NCBI GenBank assembly: GCA_902602105.1
Contig: CACKPP010000010.1
Coordinates: 1 to 19,807, forward strand
Origin: an uncultured Pelagibacteraceae bacterium
Lineage (GTDB): Bacteria; Pseudomonadota; Alphaproteobacteria; Pelagibacterales; Pelagibacteraceae
DNA: 19,807 nt
Direction: 5' to 3'
Shown: positions 7,461 to 14,691 of the stretch, in pieces
How the letters are laid out: each line of letters starts with the position of its first letter
Numbering within the stretch: position 1 is the stretch's first letter
The notes under the pieces: generated by a model
The model's database searches: none
Told to the model about the DNA's origin: nothing
The model's input: only the letters and a program-made list of their open reading frames with translations
Translations under genes and position numbers: made by a program

Positions 7461-8171
7461 TTAAGAAAGTTTAGATCTTCCACCATCTACTGCAATTATT
7501 TGTCCTGTGACCCAAGAACTATCTTCAGTAATAAGATACTTTGCTAGTGAGGCAGAATCTTTTCCCTCACCCAATCTTTTAAGTGGATGAGCTTTTGCTA
7601 TACCATCAGCTAAAGGTTTATTTTTCAACATTGGCTCAGCAATTTTAGAATGTGTCAAACTAGGAGCTATGCAATTAACTCTGATATTTGGTGCAAACTC
7701 AGCTGCTAAAGAAACAGTTAATCCTTCAACTGCAGCTTTGGTAGAAGCAATTATAGCATGATTAGTAAATCCTCTTTGGGCAGCGACTGTAGAAAACAAG
7801 ACAACTGATCCATTATTTTTTTTTAAACTTTCCTGATATCCTTTTATTACCTCAACTGCAGAATAAAGATTTAGTTTCATGCACTTGTTAAAATCTTGTT
7901 CTTTAACCATTCTTAAAGGTTTTAAGTCAATTGAACCTACACAGTAAGCAATCCCCTTTGTTTCTGTGATATCGCTTTTTACTTTATCAATAAATCCTTC
8001 TTCCAGAACATCAGCTACAGTGGATGTACATCCTAGTTTGTCGGAAATATTTTTAAGTTCAGCTTCATTTCTTGCTACTAAATGAACATTATTTCCTGAA
8101 CTTACTAGTTGTTCTGCTAAACTTGATCCGATTGAACCTGTCGCACCAAAAACAATATATTTTTCTGACAT
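7461..8171 (-). CDS. Short-chain dehydrogenase family protein lacking the usual catalytic tyrosine
   Basis: A 236-residue Rossmann-fold protein. The dinucleotide-binding motif FGATGSIG is at 8-15, VAR follows the second strand, the central NAG-type motif is altered to CVGS, and the end has the typical WVTGQIIAVDGG. In classical SDR enzymes the active site is Ser-Tyr-xxx-Lys. Here Lys145 in ASTKAA is present, but the position four residues before it is Ile141 rather than Tyr, and the serine position reads Ser127-Thr128. The product may therefore be a binding protein or use an atypical mechanism. It heads the minus-strand run with the sugar dehydrogenase and hydrolase, and its start is 27 bases from the divergent photolyase gene. 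Confidence 0.88.
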   Translation of the reverse strand: MSEKYIVFGATGSIGSSLAEQLVSSGNNVHLVARNEAELKNISDKLGCTSTVADVLEEGFIDKVKSDITETKGIAYCVGSIDLKPLRMVKEQDFNKCMKLNLYSAVEVIKGYQESLKKNNGSVVLFSTVAAQRGFTNHAIIASTKAAVEGLTVSLAAEFAPNIRVNCIAPSLTHSKIAEPMLKNKPLADGIAKAHPLKRLGEGKDSASLAKYLITEDSSWVTGQIIAVDGGRSKLS

Positions 8172-8198
8172 AAAAAATTTAATTAGTTATATTTAATT

Positions 8199-9689
8199 AT
8201 GAAGTTATTTTTTATACTTGGTAATCAATTATTTCCATTAAAATACCTCGACCGCTTCAAAAAAGACCATGTATTCTTTGTGGCAGAAGACAATGGTTTA
8301 TGTACTTATGAAAAACATCATAAACAGAAAATACTATTATTCTTGTCTTCTATGCGATCTTATGCAGACAAGCTTAAAAGGAATAAATTTAAATTAGAGT
8401 ACACTAAAATTGAAGATAAAGAATTTAAAGATGATTACCTTAAAAAATTAAAAAAGATTATTAATTCAAAAAAAATTAAAGAGATTTCTAGTTTTGAAAT
8501 CGAAGATAAGTTTTTTGAAAAAAAAATTTCTCAATTCTTAAAAAAAGAAAAAATTAGTTGGAATGTTGTTCAAACTCCTATGTTTTTAAACTCAAGAGAT
8601 GAATTTAAAAATTATTTAGTAAAATCAAAAAAACCTTTTATGGCTACGTTTTACAAAGAGGTTCGAAAAAAATCAGGAATATTGATGGGTGCTGATGGAA
8701 ATCCAATTGGAGGAAAGTGGAGCTTTGATGAGGATAATAGAAATAAATTACCAAAGGATATTTCAATACCAAAATTTCCTAAAATTAATGAAACTAATCA
8801 TACAAAAAAATTAAAGCCTATCGTAGAAAAATTATTTAAAGATCATCCAGGTAGTACGGAAAACTTTTGGTTGGCAACAGAATTTGATGACGTAGTTAAA
8901 CTCCTAAATTTTTTTATAAAAGAAAAATCAAACTTGTTTGGTGATTATGAAGATGCAGTAAATCAAAAAGACAACATTTTATTTCATAGTGCTTTAAGCC
9001 CCTATATCAATTTGGGTTTAATAACTCCTGAGTTTATTATTCAAAAAGTTTTAGATTTTCATAAAAAAAATAAAATAAGAATGAATTCATTGGAAGGTTA
9101 TATTCGTCAGGTAATAGGCTGGAGAGAGTTTATGCGAGGCATTTATCAAAGTTATTCAGAGGAAATGGAAACAAAAAATTTTTTTAAACAAAATAGAAAA
9201 ATGAAAAAGTCTTGGTACGATGGAACGACAGGTTTGCTACCATTAGATTATGCAATCAAGAATGCATTAAACCATGGCTGGTCTCATCATATTGAGAGAC
9301 TAATGATTTTATCAAACATAATGAACCTTTGTGAGATTAAACCAATTGTAGTTTACAAATGGTTTATGGAAATGTTTGTAGACTCTTCTGACTGGGTAAT
9401 GGTACCAAATGTTTATGGAATGGGATTATTCAGTGATGGTGGAATATTTGCAACCAAACCGTATATCTGTGGATCTGCTTATTTTTTGAAAATGATGGAT
9501 TTTAAAAAAGGAGATTGGTGCAATACAATGGATGGTCTTTATTGGAGATTTATAGATCGAAACAGAAAATTTTTTTTAACAAACCCTAGACTATCAATGA
9601 TGGTAAGAATTTTTGATAAAATGAAAACAGACAGAAAAAAATTAATTTTATCTGAGGCTGATAAATTTATTAAACAAAATACAATTTAA
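8199..9689 (+). CDS. PhrB-type (6-4) photolyase / cryptochrome-related protein without Fe-S cysteines
   Basis: The 496-residue protein follows the plan of the prokaryotic (6-4) photolyase group (FeS-BCP, such as Agrobacterium PhrB). It has an N-terminal alpha/beta domain starting FFILGNQLFPL with the EKHHKQKILLFLSSMR segment, and a C-terminal FAD-binding helical domain. Group motifs present are GGKWSFDEDNR, EGYIRQVIGWREFMRGIY, SHHIERLM with the two histidines of the active site at 363-364, DWVMVPNVYGM, DGGIFATKPY and LYWRFIDRNR. By my recalled alignment the four Fe-S cysteines of PhrB are all absent: the first aligns with Pro348, and the loop carrying the other three is about ten residues shorter. 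Cysteines at 378, 423 and 441 are at other positions. It would bind FAD and repair UV lesions or sense blue light; which one is unknown. It is coupled to the DUF2256 gene. Confidence 0.92.
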   Translation: MKLFFILGNQLFPLKYLDRFKKDHVFFVAEDNGLCTYEKHHKQKILLFLSSMRSYADKLKRNKFKLEYTKIEDKEFKDDYLKKLKKIINSKKIKEISSFEIEDKFFEKKISQFLKKEKISWNVVQTPMFLNSRDEFKNYLVKSKKPFMATFYKEVRKKSGILMGADGNPIGGKWSFDEDNRNKLPKDISIPKFPKINETNHTKKLKPIVEKLFKDHPGSTENFWLATEFDDVVKLLNFFIKEKSNLFGDYEDAVNQKDNILFHSALSPYINLGLITPEFIIQKVLDFHKKNKIRMNSLEGYIRQVIGWREFMRGIYQSYSEEMETKNFFKQNRKMKKSWYDGTTGLLPLDYAIKNALNHGWSHHIERLMILSNIMNLCEIKPIVVYKWFMEMFVDSSDWVMVPNVYGMGLFSDGGIFATKPYICGSAYFLKMMDFKKGDWCNTMDGLYWRFIDRNRKFFLTNPRLSMMVRIFDKMKTDRKKLILSEADKFIKQNTI

Positions 9690-9817
9690 TGAGAAAAGAA
9701 AATTTACCATCTAAAACCTGTCCAGTTTGTAAAAGACCTTTTGTTTGGCGAAAGAAATGGAAGCTTAATTGGGATAGAGTAAAATATTGTTCTAAGAAGT
9801 GTTCTAAGCTAAGCTAA
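9689..9817 (+). CDS. DUF2256 four-cysteine small protein
   Basis: A 42-residue protein whose ATG overlaps the photolyase stop by one base (TAATG), ending in TAA at 9815-9817. It has CPVC at 11-14, a basic, aromatic middle (RPFVWRKKWKLNWDRVKY) and CSKKC at 34-38. This is the DUF2256 pattern, a probable single zinc ribbon. Proteins of this family are, from memory, often encoded beside cryptochrome/photolyase genes, which matches here. The overlap implies translational coupling, so a partner role for the photolyase is a reasonable inference, though no biochemical function is established to my knowledge. Confidence 0.88.
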   Translation: MRKENLPSKTCPVCKRPFVWRKKWKLNWDRVKYCSKKCSKLS

Positions 9818-9822
9818 TTTTA

Positions 9823-10542
9823 GTGAACATAATTGTATTACAGCATATTAAAATTGAAGACCCTGGTTACATTAAAGACTTAATGTTAGCTGATGGTGTT
9901 AAGCTAACCACAATCGAGCTTGATGAAGGTGAAAAAATTCCAAGTGATTTAAGTAAATTTGATGGAATGTTGTGTATGGGTGGTCCAATGGATACTTTTA
10001 TGGAGCAGGATTATCCATGGTTAATAGAAGAAAAAAAAGCGATTAAAGAATTTGTTATAAATTTAAAAAAACCTTATTTGGGTTTTTGTTTGGGGTGCCA
10101 GTTGTTAGGTGAAGTTGTTGGTGGCAAAGTAGTCAAATCTCAACCAGCAGAAATAGGGATTATGGATATTAATTTTTCTAAAGAAAAAGATACTGATAAT
10201 TTATTCTCTAAATTTCCAAATAAAATAAAAAGTTTACAATGGCATTCTTATGAGGTCGAAGGAATTGAGAATAATAATGATGTAACTTTATTAGCTTCAT
10301 CACCAGTTACCAAGTATCAAATTTTTAAATATCAAAATCATGCTTATGGTATTCAGTTTCATATCGAAATTAAAGACACAACAGTTAAAGAGTGGGGCTG
10401 TGTTCCAGAGTATAAAAAAGCTTTAGAAGATCAATTAGGTGATGGAGCACTAAAAAAATTTGATCAATCTGCAAAAGATAATATGACAGATATGAATAAT
10501 TATTCTAAGATTCTTTATAGTAATTTTAAAAAACTTTTATGA
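9823..10542 (+). CDS. Class I glutamine amidotransferase-like protein
   Basis: This 239-residue cytoplasmic protein has the class I (triad) glutamine amidotransferase fold. The nucleophile elbow is GFCLGCQ with Cys89, and the remaining triad residues are His180 and Glu182 in GIQFHIE. MGGPMDTF at about 52-59 and QWHSYEV near 139-145 are typical of the GMP-synthase-like stand-alone subfamily. No synthase or acceptor domain is fused, and no obvious synthetase partner is adjacent, so the substrate is unknown; hydrolysis of a gamma-glutamyl compound or amide transfer to an unlinked partner are both possible. It starts at GTG 9823, five bases after the DUF2256 gene, and shares ATGA with the following small gene. 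Confidence 0.9.
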   Translation: MNIIVLQHIKIEDPGYIKDLMLADGVKLTTIELDEGEKIPSDLSKFDGMLCMGGPMDTFMEQDYPWLIEEKKAIKEFVINLKKPYLGFCLGCQLLGEVVGGKVVKSQPAEIGIMDINFSKEKDTDNLFSKFPNKIKSLQWHSYEVEGIENNNDVTLLASSPVTKYQIFKYQNHAYGIQFHIEIKDTTVKEWGCVPEYKKALEDQLGDGALKKFDQSAKDNMTDMNNYSKILYSNFKKLL

Positions 10543-10730
10543 TTTGTATTAAAGCCGAAATACCTGAGGAGCTAAATTGTATTGATGATGAGTTGAAGGC
10601 AATTTATCATAGTAAAGATACTGTCTGTTTTTATTTATTCAAATCTAGAGATTTAAGAAATGAATTCATAGAAAAAACAAAAGGTATGAATAAAATCGAT
10701 CGAGAAGAAATTTATAAAGATTATGAATAA
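10539..10730 (+). CDS. Small protein of unknown function
   Basis: A 63-residue, mostly charged, soluble protein, MICIKAEIPEELNCIDDELK and onward, with two cysteines near the N terminus (C3 and C14) and one at about 30. The pattern suggests a small alpha/beta domain: a strand, a helix, a hydrophobic strand (VCFYLFKS) and a second helix (RDLRNEFIEK). Its start overlaps the amidotransferase stop (ATGA) and its end overlaps the next gene by eight bases, which supports real translation in an operon. I recognise no family. Confidence 0.65.
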   Translation: MICIKAEIPEELNCIDDELKAIYHSKDTVCFYLFKSRDLRNEFIEKTKGMNKIDREEIYKDYE

Positions 10731-10944
10731 TAAAATTTTTGAATGGGCAGGGGTTATTACTGCAATATTGTACTCATTATTTGTAGCTATGAATATTGGT
10801 ATAGAGTTCTTTGGTTTTTGTTTATTACTTATATCTGCAATATTAATTGGAATTTGGGCTTATAGGGGTGGTCATAGAGGAATATTATTTTTACAATTCT
10901 TTTATGCGACAGCTGGAATTATCGGAATGTTTAGGTGGTTTTAA
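10723..10944 (+). CDS. Small membrane protein of unknown function
   Basis: A 73-residue, strongly hydrophobic protein with probably three membrane segments: about 8-27, 28-47 and 55-72. A glycine- and arginine-containing loop (YRGGHRG) lies before the last. It closes the plus-strand run beginning with the photolyase. Its stop codon shares the palindrome TTAA with the stop of the convergent second photolyase. The helix layout faintly recalls small PnuC-like or transporter fragments, but I cannot assign a family. Confidence 0.7.
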   Translation: MNNKIFEWAGVITAILYSLFVAMNIGIEFFGFCLLLISAILIGIWAYRGGHRGILFLQFFYATAGIIGMFRWF

Positions 10945-12083
10945 TTAAAAGTTGTAATTATTTTTGGAATATAATTTTTAAAATTAAAAAAACCTTTATT
11001 ACAATATTGCCAAGAAAATTGGTCTAATTTTCTATACAGAAATTCTATTTTTAAATTATTTGTATTTATAAAATCTAGATTTTCACCAACTGTAGGATAT
11101 AAACCATAAGAAGTTTCATTAATATTTTGTATCTCACTCAAATCTATAATTTCAGTATCAATTGATTTTTCCTCTAATCTCTTTTTTTGATCTTCAATTA
11201 ATTGAGACTTGAATTTTATTAATTTTTCACTGAGCTCTATAATTCTATTTTCATTTTTGTTAGAAATTAAAAAAATCTTTTTAAATTTTTGATCTTTAAA
11301 ATCACTTATTTCAAAAGACAAATTATTCTCAAAAATAAGAAGATTTTTTTCTTCAAGATTTTGTGGATTGTTAAACTCCAATTTTGATGCAGCATAAGTT
11401 TTATTGCTTGTTTTAGGAGGAGCATTTTCATTAAGTCTGATATTACTAAATCTGTTGTTGGTAAATTTTTTAATGTTCCATTCACTAGCTAAATAATTTT
11501 TACCTTGTGTTTGAATTCCAGCAACCCATTTCCATCCCAAAGTATTGGATGCAGCATCTCCATCATAAAGATGTTTCATAAAAAACTCTGCACCCAGTTG
11601 CCAAGGTAAATCCAAAGTAAAAATCCAGATACTTGCAAACCACATTCTTGCATGATTATGTAAATAATTAGTTTCTTTTAATTCTTTTACCCATTCATTA
11701 AAACATTCGATGTTCGTATTACCCTCTATTGCATTTTTATAATTGGGGTTGTCTTTAAATTCTTCACGAACTCTTTTTAATTGGTTTAAATAATCAGTCC
11801 AAACATTAGGTCTTAATTCTAACCAACCCTTCCAATATGTTCGCCATAAAACTTCTTGAATAAATTTTTCATTTTTAGAGAATGAAAATTTGCTTAATGA
11901 TTTTTTGATTACTTCTAATTCAGAAATTACTCCGTGCGTGATATAGGGCGAAAGACATGAAATATTTGATCTATTATTAGGACCATAATCAAAATTTCTT
12001 AATCTTGAATATTCAAATAGATTTTGCTCAACAAAATTATTTAGCTTTTCAATGGCCGAAGCCCTTGACGTTCCAAATTTCAT
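10941..12083 (-). CDS. Photolyase with reversed domain order (FAD domain first, antenna-like domain last)
   Basis: A 380-residue protein. Residues 1-210 are a photolyase FAD-binding domain. Visible there are SPYITHG (45-51); EVLWR (77-81), aligning with the lesion-contacting ELIWR of E. coli PhrB; LHNHARM (141-147); and DGDAASN (174-180), with the asparagine that faces flavin N5. Trp161 and Trp184 match two electron-transfer tryptophans. The usual alpha/beta domain of about 170-200 residues is missing before this. Instead, residues 246-380 look like it: NLLIFENNLSF resembles the opening LVWFRQDLRL of E. coli PhrB, then a second strand KKIFLIS, a helix-strand unit, and a GFFNFKNYIP end resembling the GFDDSVILPPG end. 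Related alphaproteobacterial proteins seem to share this order. A light-driven DNA repair enzyme is likely; cofactor and lesion type are unknown. Confidence 0.85.
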   Translation of the reverse strand: MKFGTSRASAIEKLNNFVEQNLFEYSRLRNFDYGPNNRSNISCLSPYITHGVISELEVIKKSLSKFSFSKNEKFIQEVLWRTYWKGWLELRPNVWTDYLNQLKRVREEFKDNPNYKNAIEGNTNIECFNEWVKELKETNYLHNHARMWFASIWIFTLDLPWQLGAEFFMKHLYDGDAASNTLGWKWVAGIQTQGKNYLASEWNIKKFTNNRFSNIRLNENAPPKTSNKTYAASKLEFNNPQNLEEKNLLIFENNLSFEISDFKDQKFKKIFLISNKNENRIIELSEKLIKFKSQLIEDQKKRLEEKSIDTEIIDLSEIQNINETSYGLYPTVGENLDFINTNNLKIEFLYRKLDQFSWQYCNKGFFNFKNYIPKIITTFN

Positions 12084-12088
12084 GAAAT

Positions 12089-12469
12089 TTATTTATTTTT
12101 TTTCTTTTTTAGACCTAACTTATCACTATGTCTTAATCTCAAGATCACAATTGCAGCTGCAATAAGAACTATAGCAACAGCCTCGTAAACTAGCGCAGTA
12201 GGATCCATCTCTTTTCCCTGTAGAATAATAAATCGTGCAAGGGCAGTGATAGCAATTAGAAGCGGAAGAGTTATGCTAATTGATTGCTGGTCCCAAAAAA
12301 CTCTAACCATTGCCAAAACTTCTAGATATAGAAACATTAATAATAAATCAGCTAAAGTGATTGATTGATTCATAAACATATTTTTAATTTCTATGCCCAC
12401 TGCAATTACTGTGCTTATCAAAATAATACACATCAATACTAACTGTAAATTTTTAGCAATTTTTTCCAT
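12089..12469 (-). CDS. PsiE-family membrane protein
   Basis: A 126-residue protein with four hydrophobic segments, at about 8-27, 40-58, 65-84 and 90-110, and a lysine-rich tail (GLKKKKNK). LADLLLMFLYLEVLAMV and the polar WDQQSISITLPLLIAITALARFII stretch match the PsiE family, named for a phosphate-starvation-inducible protein of E. coli whose molecular role is unknown. Its start base overlaps the stop of the upstream membrane protein, and the photolyase follows after five bases, so the three are probably on one transcript. Confidence 0.82.
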   Translation of the reverse strand: MEKIAKNLQLVLMCIILISTVIAVGIEIKNMFMNQSITLADLLLMFLYLEVLAMVRVFWDQQSISITLPLLIAITALARFIILQGKEMDPTALVYEAVAIVLIAAAIVILRLRHSDKLGLKKKKNK

Positions 12470-12927
12470 TACTTATCCTTACTAAATGGTAGCCATTTTT
12501 CAAATACTGATTTTGAGGAGCCCTCGTATGGAATTGAATAAGAATATGGGTTTGGACTAGTCAAAACTTCTATTCCCTTTGAAAACACAAAAATAAAAAC
12601 AACAACAAAGACTATGACCATTATTTTAAATGGATCAAAATTTTTAGTTTTAAATACACTAGCTGACTGTTCTTCTGCTTTATGAAAATGTTTGAATGTC
12701 ATGTAGACTGCAAAAATAAGTCCTATGTGAGCAACATAAAGACCTGCCCACCCAAATGCGAAAGTCGTATAAGAAAATACATATAAACTAAAAACAGTTG
12801 TCCATATAAAACTTAATACTAGTAAAATTTGTAACCTAACTGCTTTTGGCAAAGATCTTAAATCATTTTTACTGTCATCAAACAAAATGTTTGCAGCATC
12901 TCTCATCCAATTTTTTAACGATTCCAT
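12469..12927 (-). CDS. Unrecognised membrane protein
   Basis: A 152-residue protein with about three membrane segments at roughly 32-52, 56-76 and 98-118. A charged N-terminal region (LKNWMRDAANILFDDSK) precedes them and a polar C-terminal tail of about 30 residues with aromatic and proline residues follows. It has the feel of TRAP- or cytochrome-associated small membrane proteins, but no diagnostic motif is visible. It overlaps the PsiE-family gene by one base and is preceded by a 60-base gap after argG, where a promoter for this minus-strand run may lie. Confidence 0.75.
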   Translation of the reverse strand: MESLKNWMRDAANILFDDSKNDLRSLPKAVRLQILLVLSFIWTTVFSLYVFSYTTFAFGWAGLYVAHIGLIFAVYMTFKHFHKAEEQSASVFKTKNFDPFKIMVIVFVVVFIFVFSKGIEVLTSPNPYSYSIPYEGSSKSVFEKWLPFSKDK

Positions 12928-12987
12928 AAAATTAAATTATGTTTTTTTCAAAAATAAACAATCCCCAAATTGTCTCTAAATAAACAG

Positions 12988-14175
12988 CTAGTTTCTTAAC
13001 TTTTTTTTATGAAAATTTATAAATCTCTCAACATTTGATTTATTAAATGATTTATTTTCTTCAAAAGAAACTTTTTTCATAGAATAGGCTTTGCTATTAG
13101 TAACTCTTGATTCGATTATTATGTTTCCTTTATAAAGTTTTAATTTAACAGTTCCATTAACTTTATTTTTTTTTAGATCTACAATCTTTTGTAATTTTAA
13201 TCTTTCTTTTGAATACCAATAACCATTATAAATAAGCTCAGCATATCTAGGCATTATGTCATCTTTTTTATGCATTGTTTCCTTATCCAATGTGACAGAC
13301 TCAATTGCTCTATGAGCATGAATTAATAATGTTCCACCCGGAGTTTCATAAACACCTCTTGATTTTATCCCCAAGAATCTATTTTCAACAAGATCAACTC
13401 TACCAATTCCATTTTTTCCAGCTAGTTGATTAAGTTTTTCAAGTAATTTTGCAGGACGTAATTTTTTTCCGTTAATACCAACAGGGTCACCATTCCTAAA
13501 ATTAATTGAGACTAAAGTTGGCTTTTTGGATGCCTTCTCTGGCGAAATAGTTCTTTGATAAATAAATTCTGGTGCAGAATTTTTAGGGTTTTCTAAAACC
13601 TTGCCTTCAGTTGATGTGTGAAATAAATTGTCATCGATTGAAAAAGGTGCGGCTCCTTTTTTATCTTTGGGAATAGGTATTCCATTTTTTTTCGCATAAT
13701 TAATTAAATCTGTTCTAGATTTTAATTTCCATATTCTCCAAGGGGCAATAATTTTAATTTTTGGCCCAAAGTAATGATAACCTAGTTCAAATCTGACTTG
13801 ATCGTTACCTTTTCCTGTAGCACCATGTGATACCGCATATGCTTTAAATTTTTTTGCAACTCTGATTTGATCTTTTGCTATTAAAGGTCTTGCAATAGAT
13901 GTTCCCAATAAATAAACACCTTCATAAACTGCATGACCTCGGATCATTGGAAAAACATAATCTTTTACAAAAGTATCTTTTAGATCTTTTATAATTATAT
14001 TTTTAACTCCAAATTTTTTAGCATTAGATATAATTTTATTTTTATTAATTTCTTGGCCAATGTTTGCGGTATAACAAATTACCTCGGCATTATAATTTTC
14101 TTGAAGCCATTTGAGAATTATTGATGTGTCTAATCCGCCTGAGTAAGCTAAAACAATTCTTTTTTTTGATTTCAT
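12988..14175 (-). CDS. argG: Argininosuccinate synthase
   Basis: ArgG condenses citrulline and aspartate with ATP to give argininosuccinate, the penultimate step of arginine synthesis. The 395-residue protein starts with the PP-loop motif AYSGGLDTS at 10-18. It continues with ARPLIAK, SHGATGKGNDQVRFE, the APWR segment, SIDDNLFH and the ENRFLGIKSRGVYETPGG block. Length and motifs are normal for the bacterial enzyme. It is three bases downstream of the IalB-family gene on the same strand. No other arginine genes are in the window. Confidence 0.97.
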   Translation of the reverse strand: MKSKKRIVLAYSGGLDTSIILKWLQENYNAEVICYTANIGQEINKNKIISNAKKFGVKNIIIKDLKDTFVKDYVFPMIRGHAVYEGVYLLGTSIARPLIAKDQIRVAKKFKAYAVSHGATGKGNDQVRFELGYHYFGPKIKIIAPWRIWKLKSRTDLINYAKKNGIPIPKDKKGAAPFSIDDNLFHTSTEGKVLENPKNSAPEFIYQRTISPEKASKKPTLVSINFRNGDPVGINGKKLRPAKLLEKLNQLAGKNGIGRVDLVENRFLGIKSRGVYETPGGTLLIHAHRAIESVTLDKETMHKKDDIMPRYAELIYNGYWYSKERLKLQKIVDLKKNKVNGTVKLKLYKGNIIIESRVTNSKAYSMKKVSFEENKSFNKSNVERFINFHKKKLRN

Positions 14176-14178
14176 TAA

Positions 14179-14691
14179 TTAACTGCAGGCTTTTTTTGCA
14201 GTATTATATGCTTTTGTAAAACCAAGTAGCGAGTAATGATCTATAGTTTGAGATCCTTTTTCATTGTAGCCAGTGAGCATAATTCTTGAACCTTTTTTCA
14301 TAACTTTGACCATTATTTTTTCTTTTTTATTACTGGTCATCCAAGCAAAACCTTGCTGCTTAATATCAAATTTAAATTTATTATTTCCAGACGTTGCTAA
14401 AACAGTATTGTTCTTATTAAATTCGTAACCTGCTGTTGCACTTATTTCATTAGAAATTTTTTCGCTTGGTCTAAAAGTTATAAACAATCTTGCATCTCTT
14501 TTATCTTTTTTGGGAGCTTGTAAAACTGGAGTTGACTGAGCAAAACATACTTTGCCAGATGTTACTGACATAACCATTACTTCCCAATCTTTAAATTTAC
14601 CAACTTTTTTCAAATTATCTGCATACGAATTCACCATAGAAATAATTGGAATAAATATTGTTAAAAATATAACTTTTCTAATTATGGACAT
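14179..14691 (-). CDS. IalB (invasion-associated locus B) family exported protein
   Basis: A 170-residue protein with a signal peptide at about 1-24 ending near SYADN. The mature part has the family pattern: FKDWEVMV near the N terminus, CFAQSTPV, ARLFITFRP, a FAWM segment and a C-terminal SLLGFTKAYNTAKKAC. The IalB family is widespread in alphaproteobacteria, including free-living ones; the name comes from Bartonella, and invasion is not implied here. Two cysteines (in KVCFA and KKACS) could form a disulfide in the periplasm. It overlaps the end of the aldo/keto reductase gene by ten bases. Confidence 0.85.
   Translation of the reverse strand: MSIIRKVIFLTIFIPIISMVNSYADNLKKVGKFKDWEVMVMSVTSGKVCFAQSTPVLQAPKKDKRDARLFITFRPSEKISNEISATAGYEFNKNNTVLATSGNNKFKFDIKQQGFAWMTSNKKEKIMVKVMKKGSRIMLTGYNEKGSQTIDHYSLLGFTKAYNTAKKACS

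Noticed and set aside
9689..9817. Four-cysteine DUF2256 protein as a supplier of Fe-S ligands to the cysteine-less photolyase
   Set aside because: Attractive, but the CPVC and CSKKC pattern fits a zinc ribbon, and the photolyase has also lost the loop that would hold a cluster; nothing in sequence supports cluster sharing.
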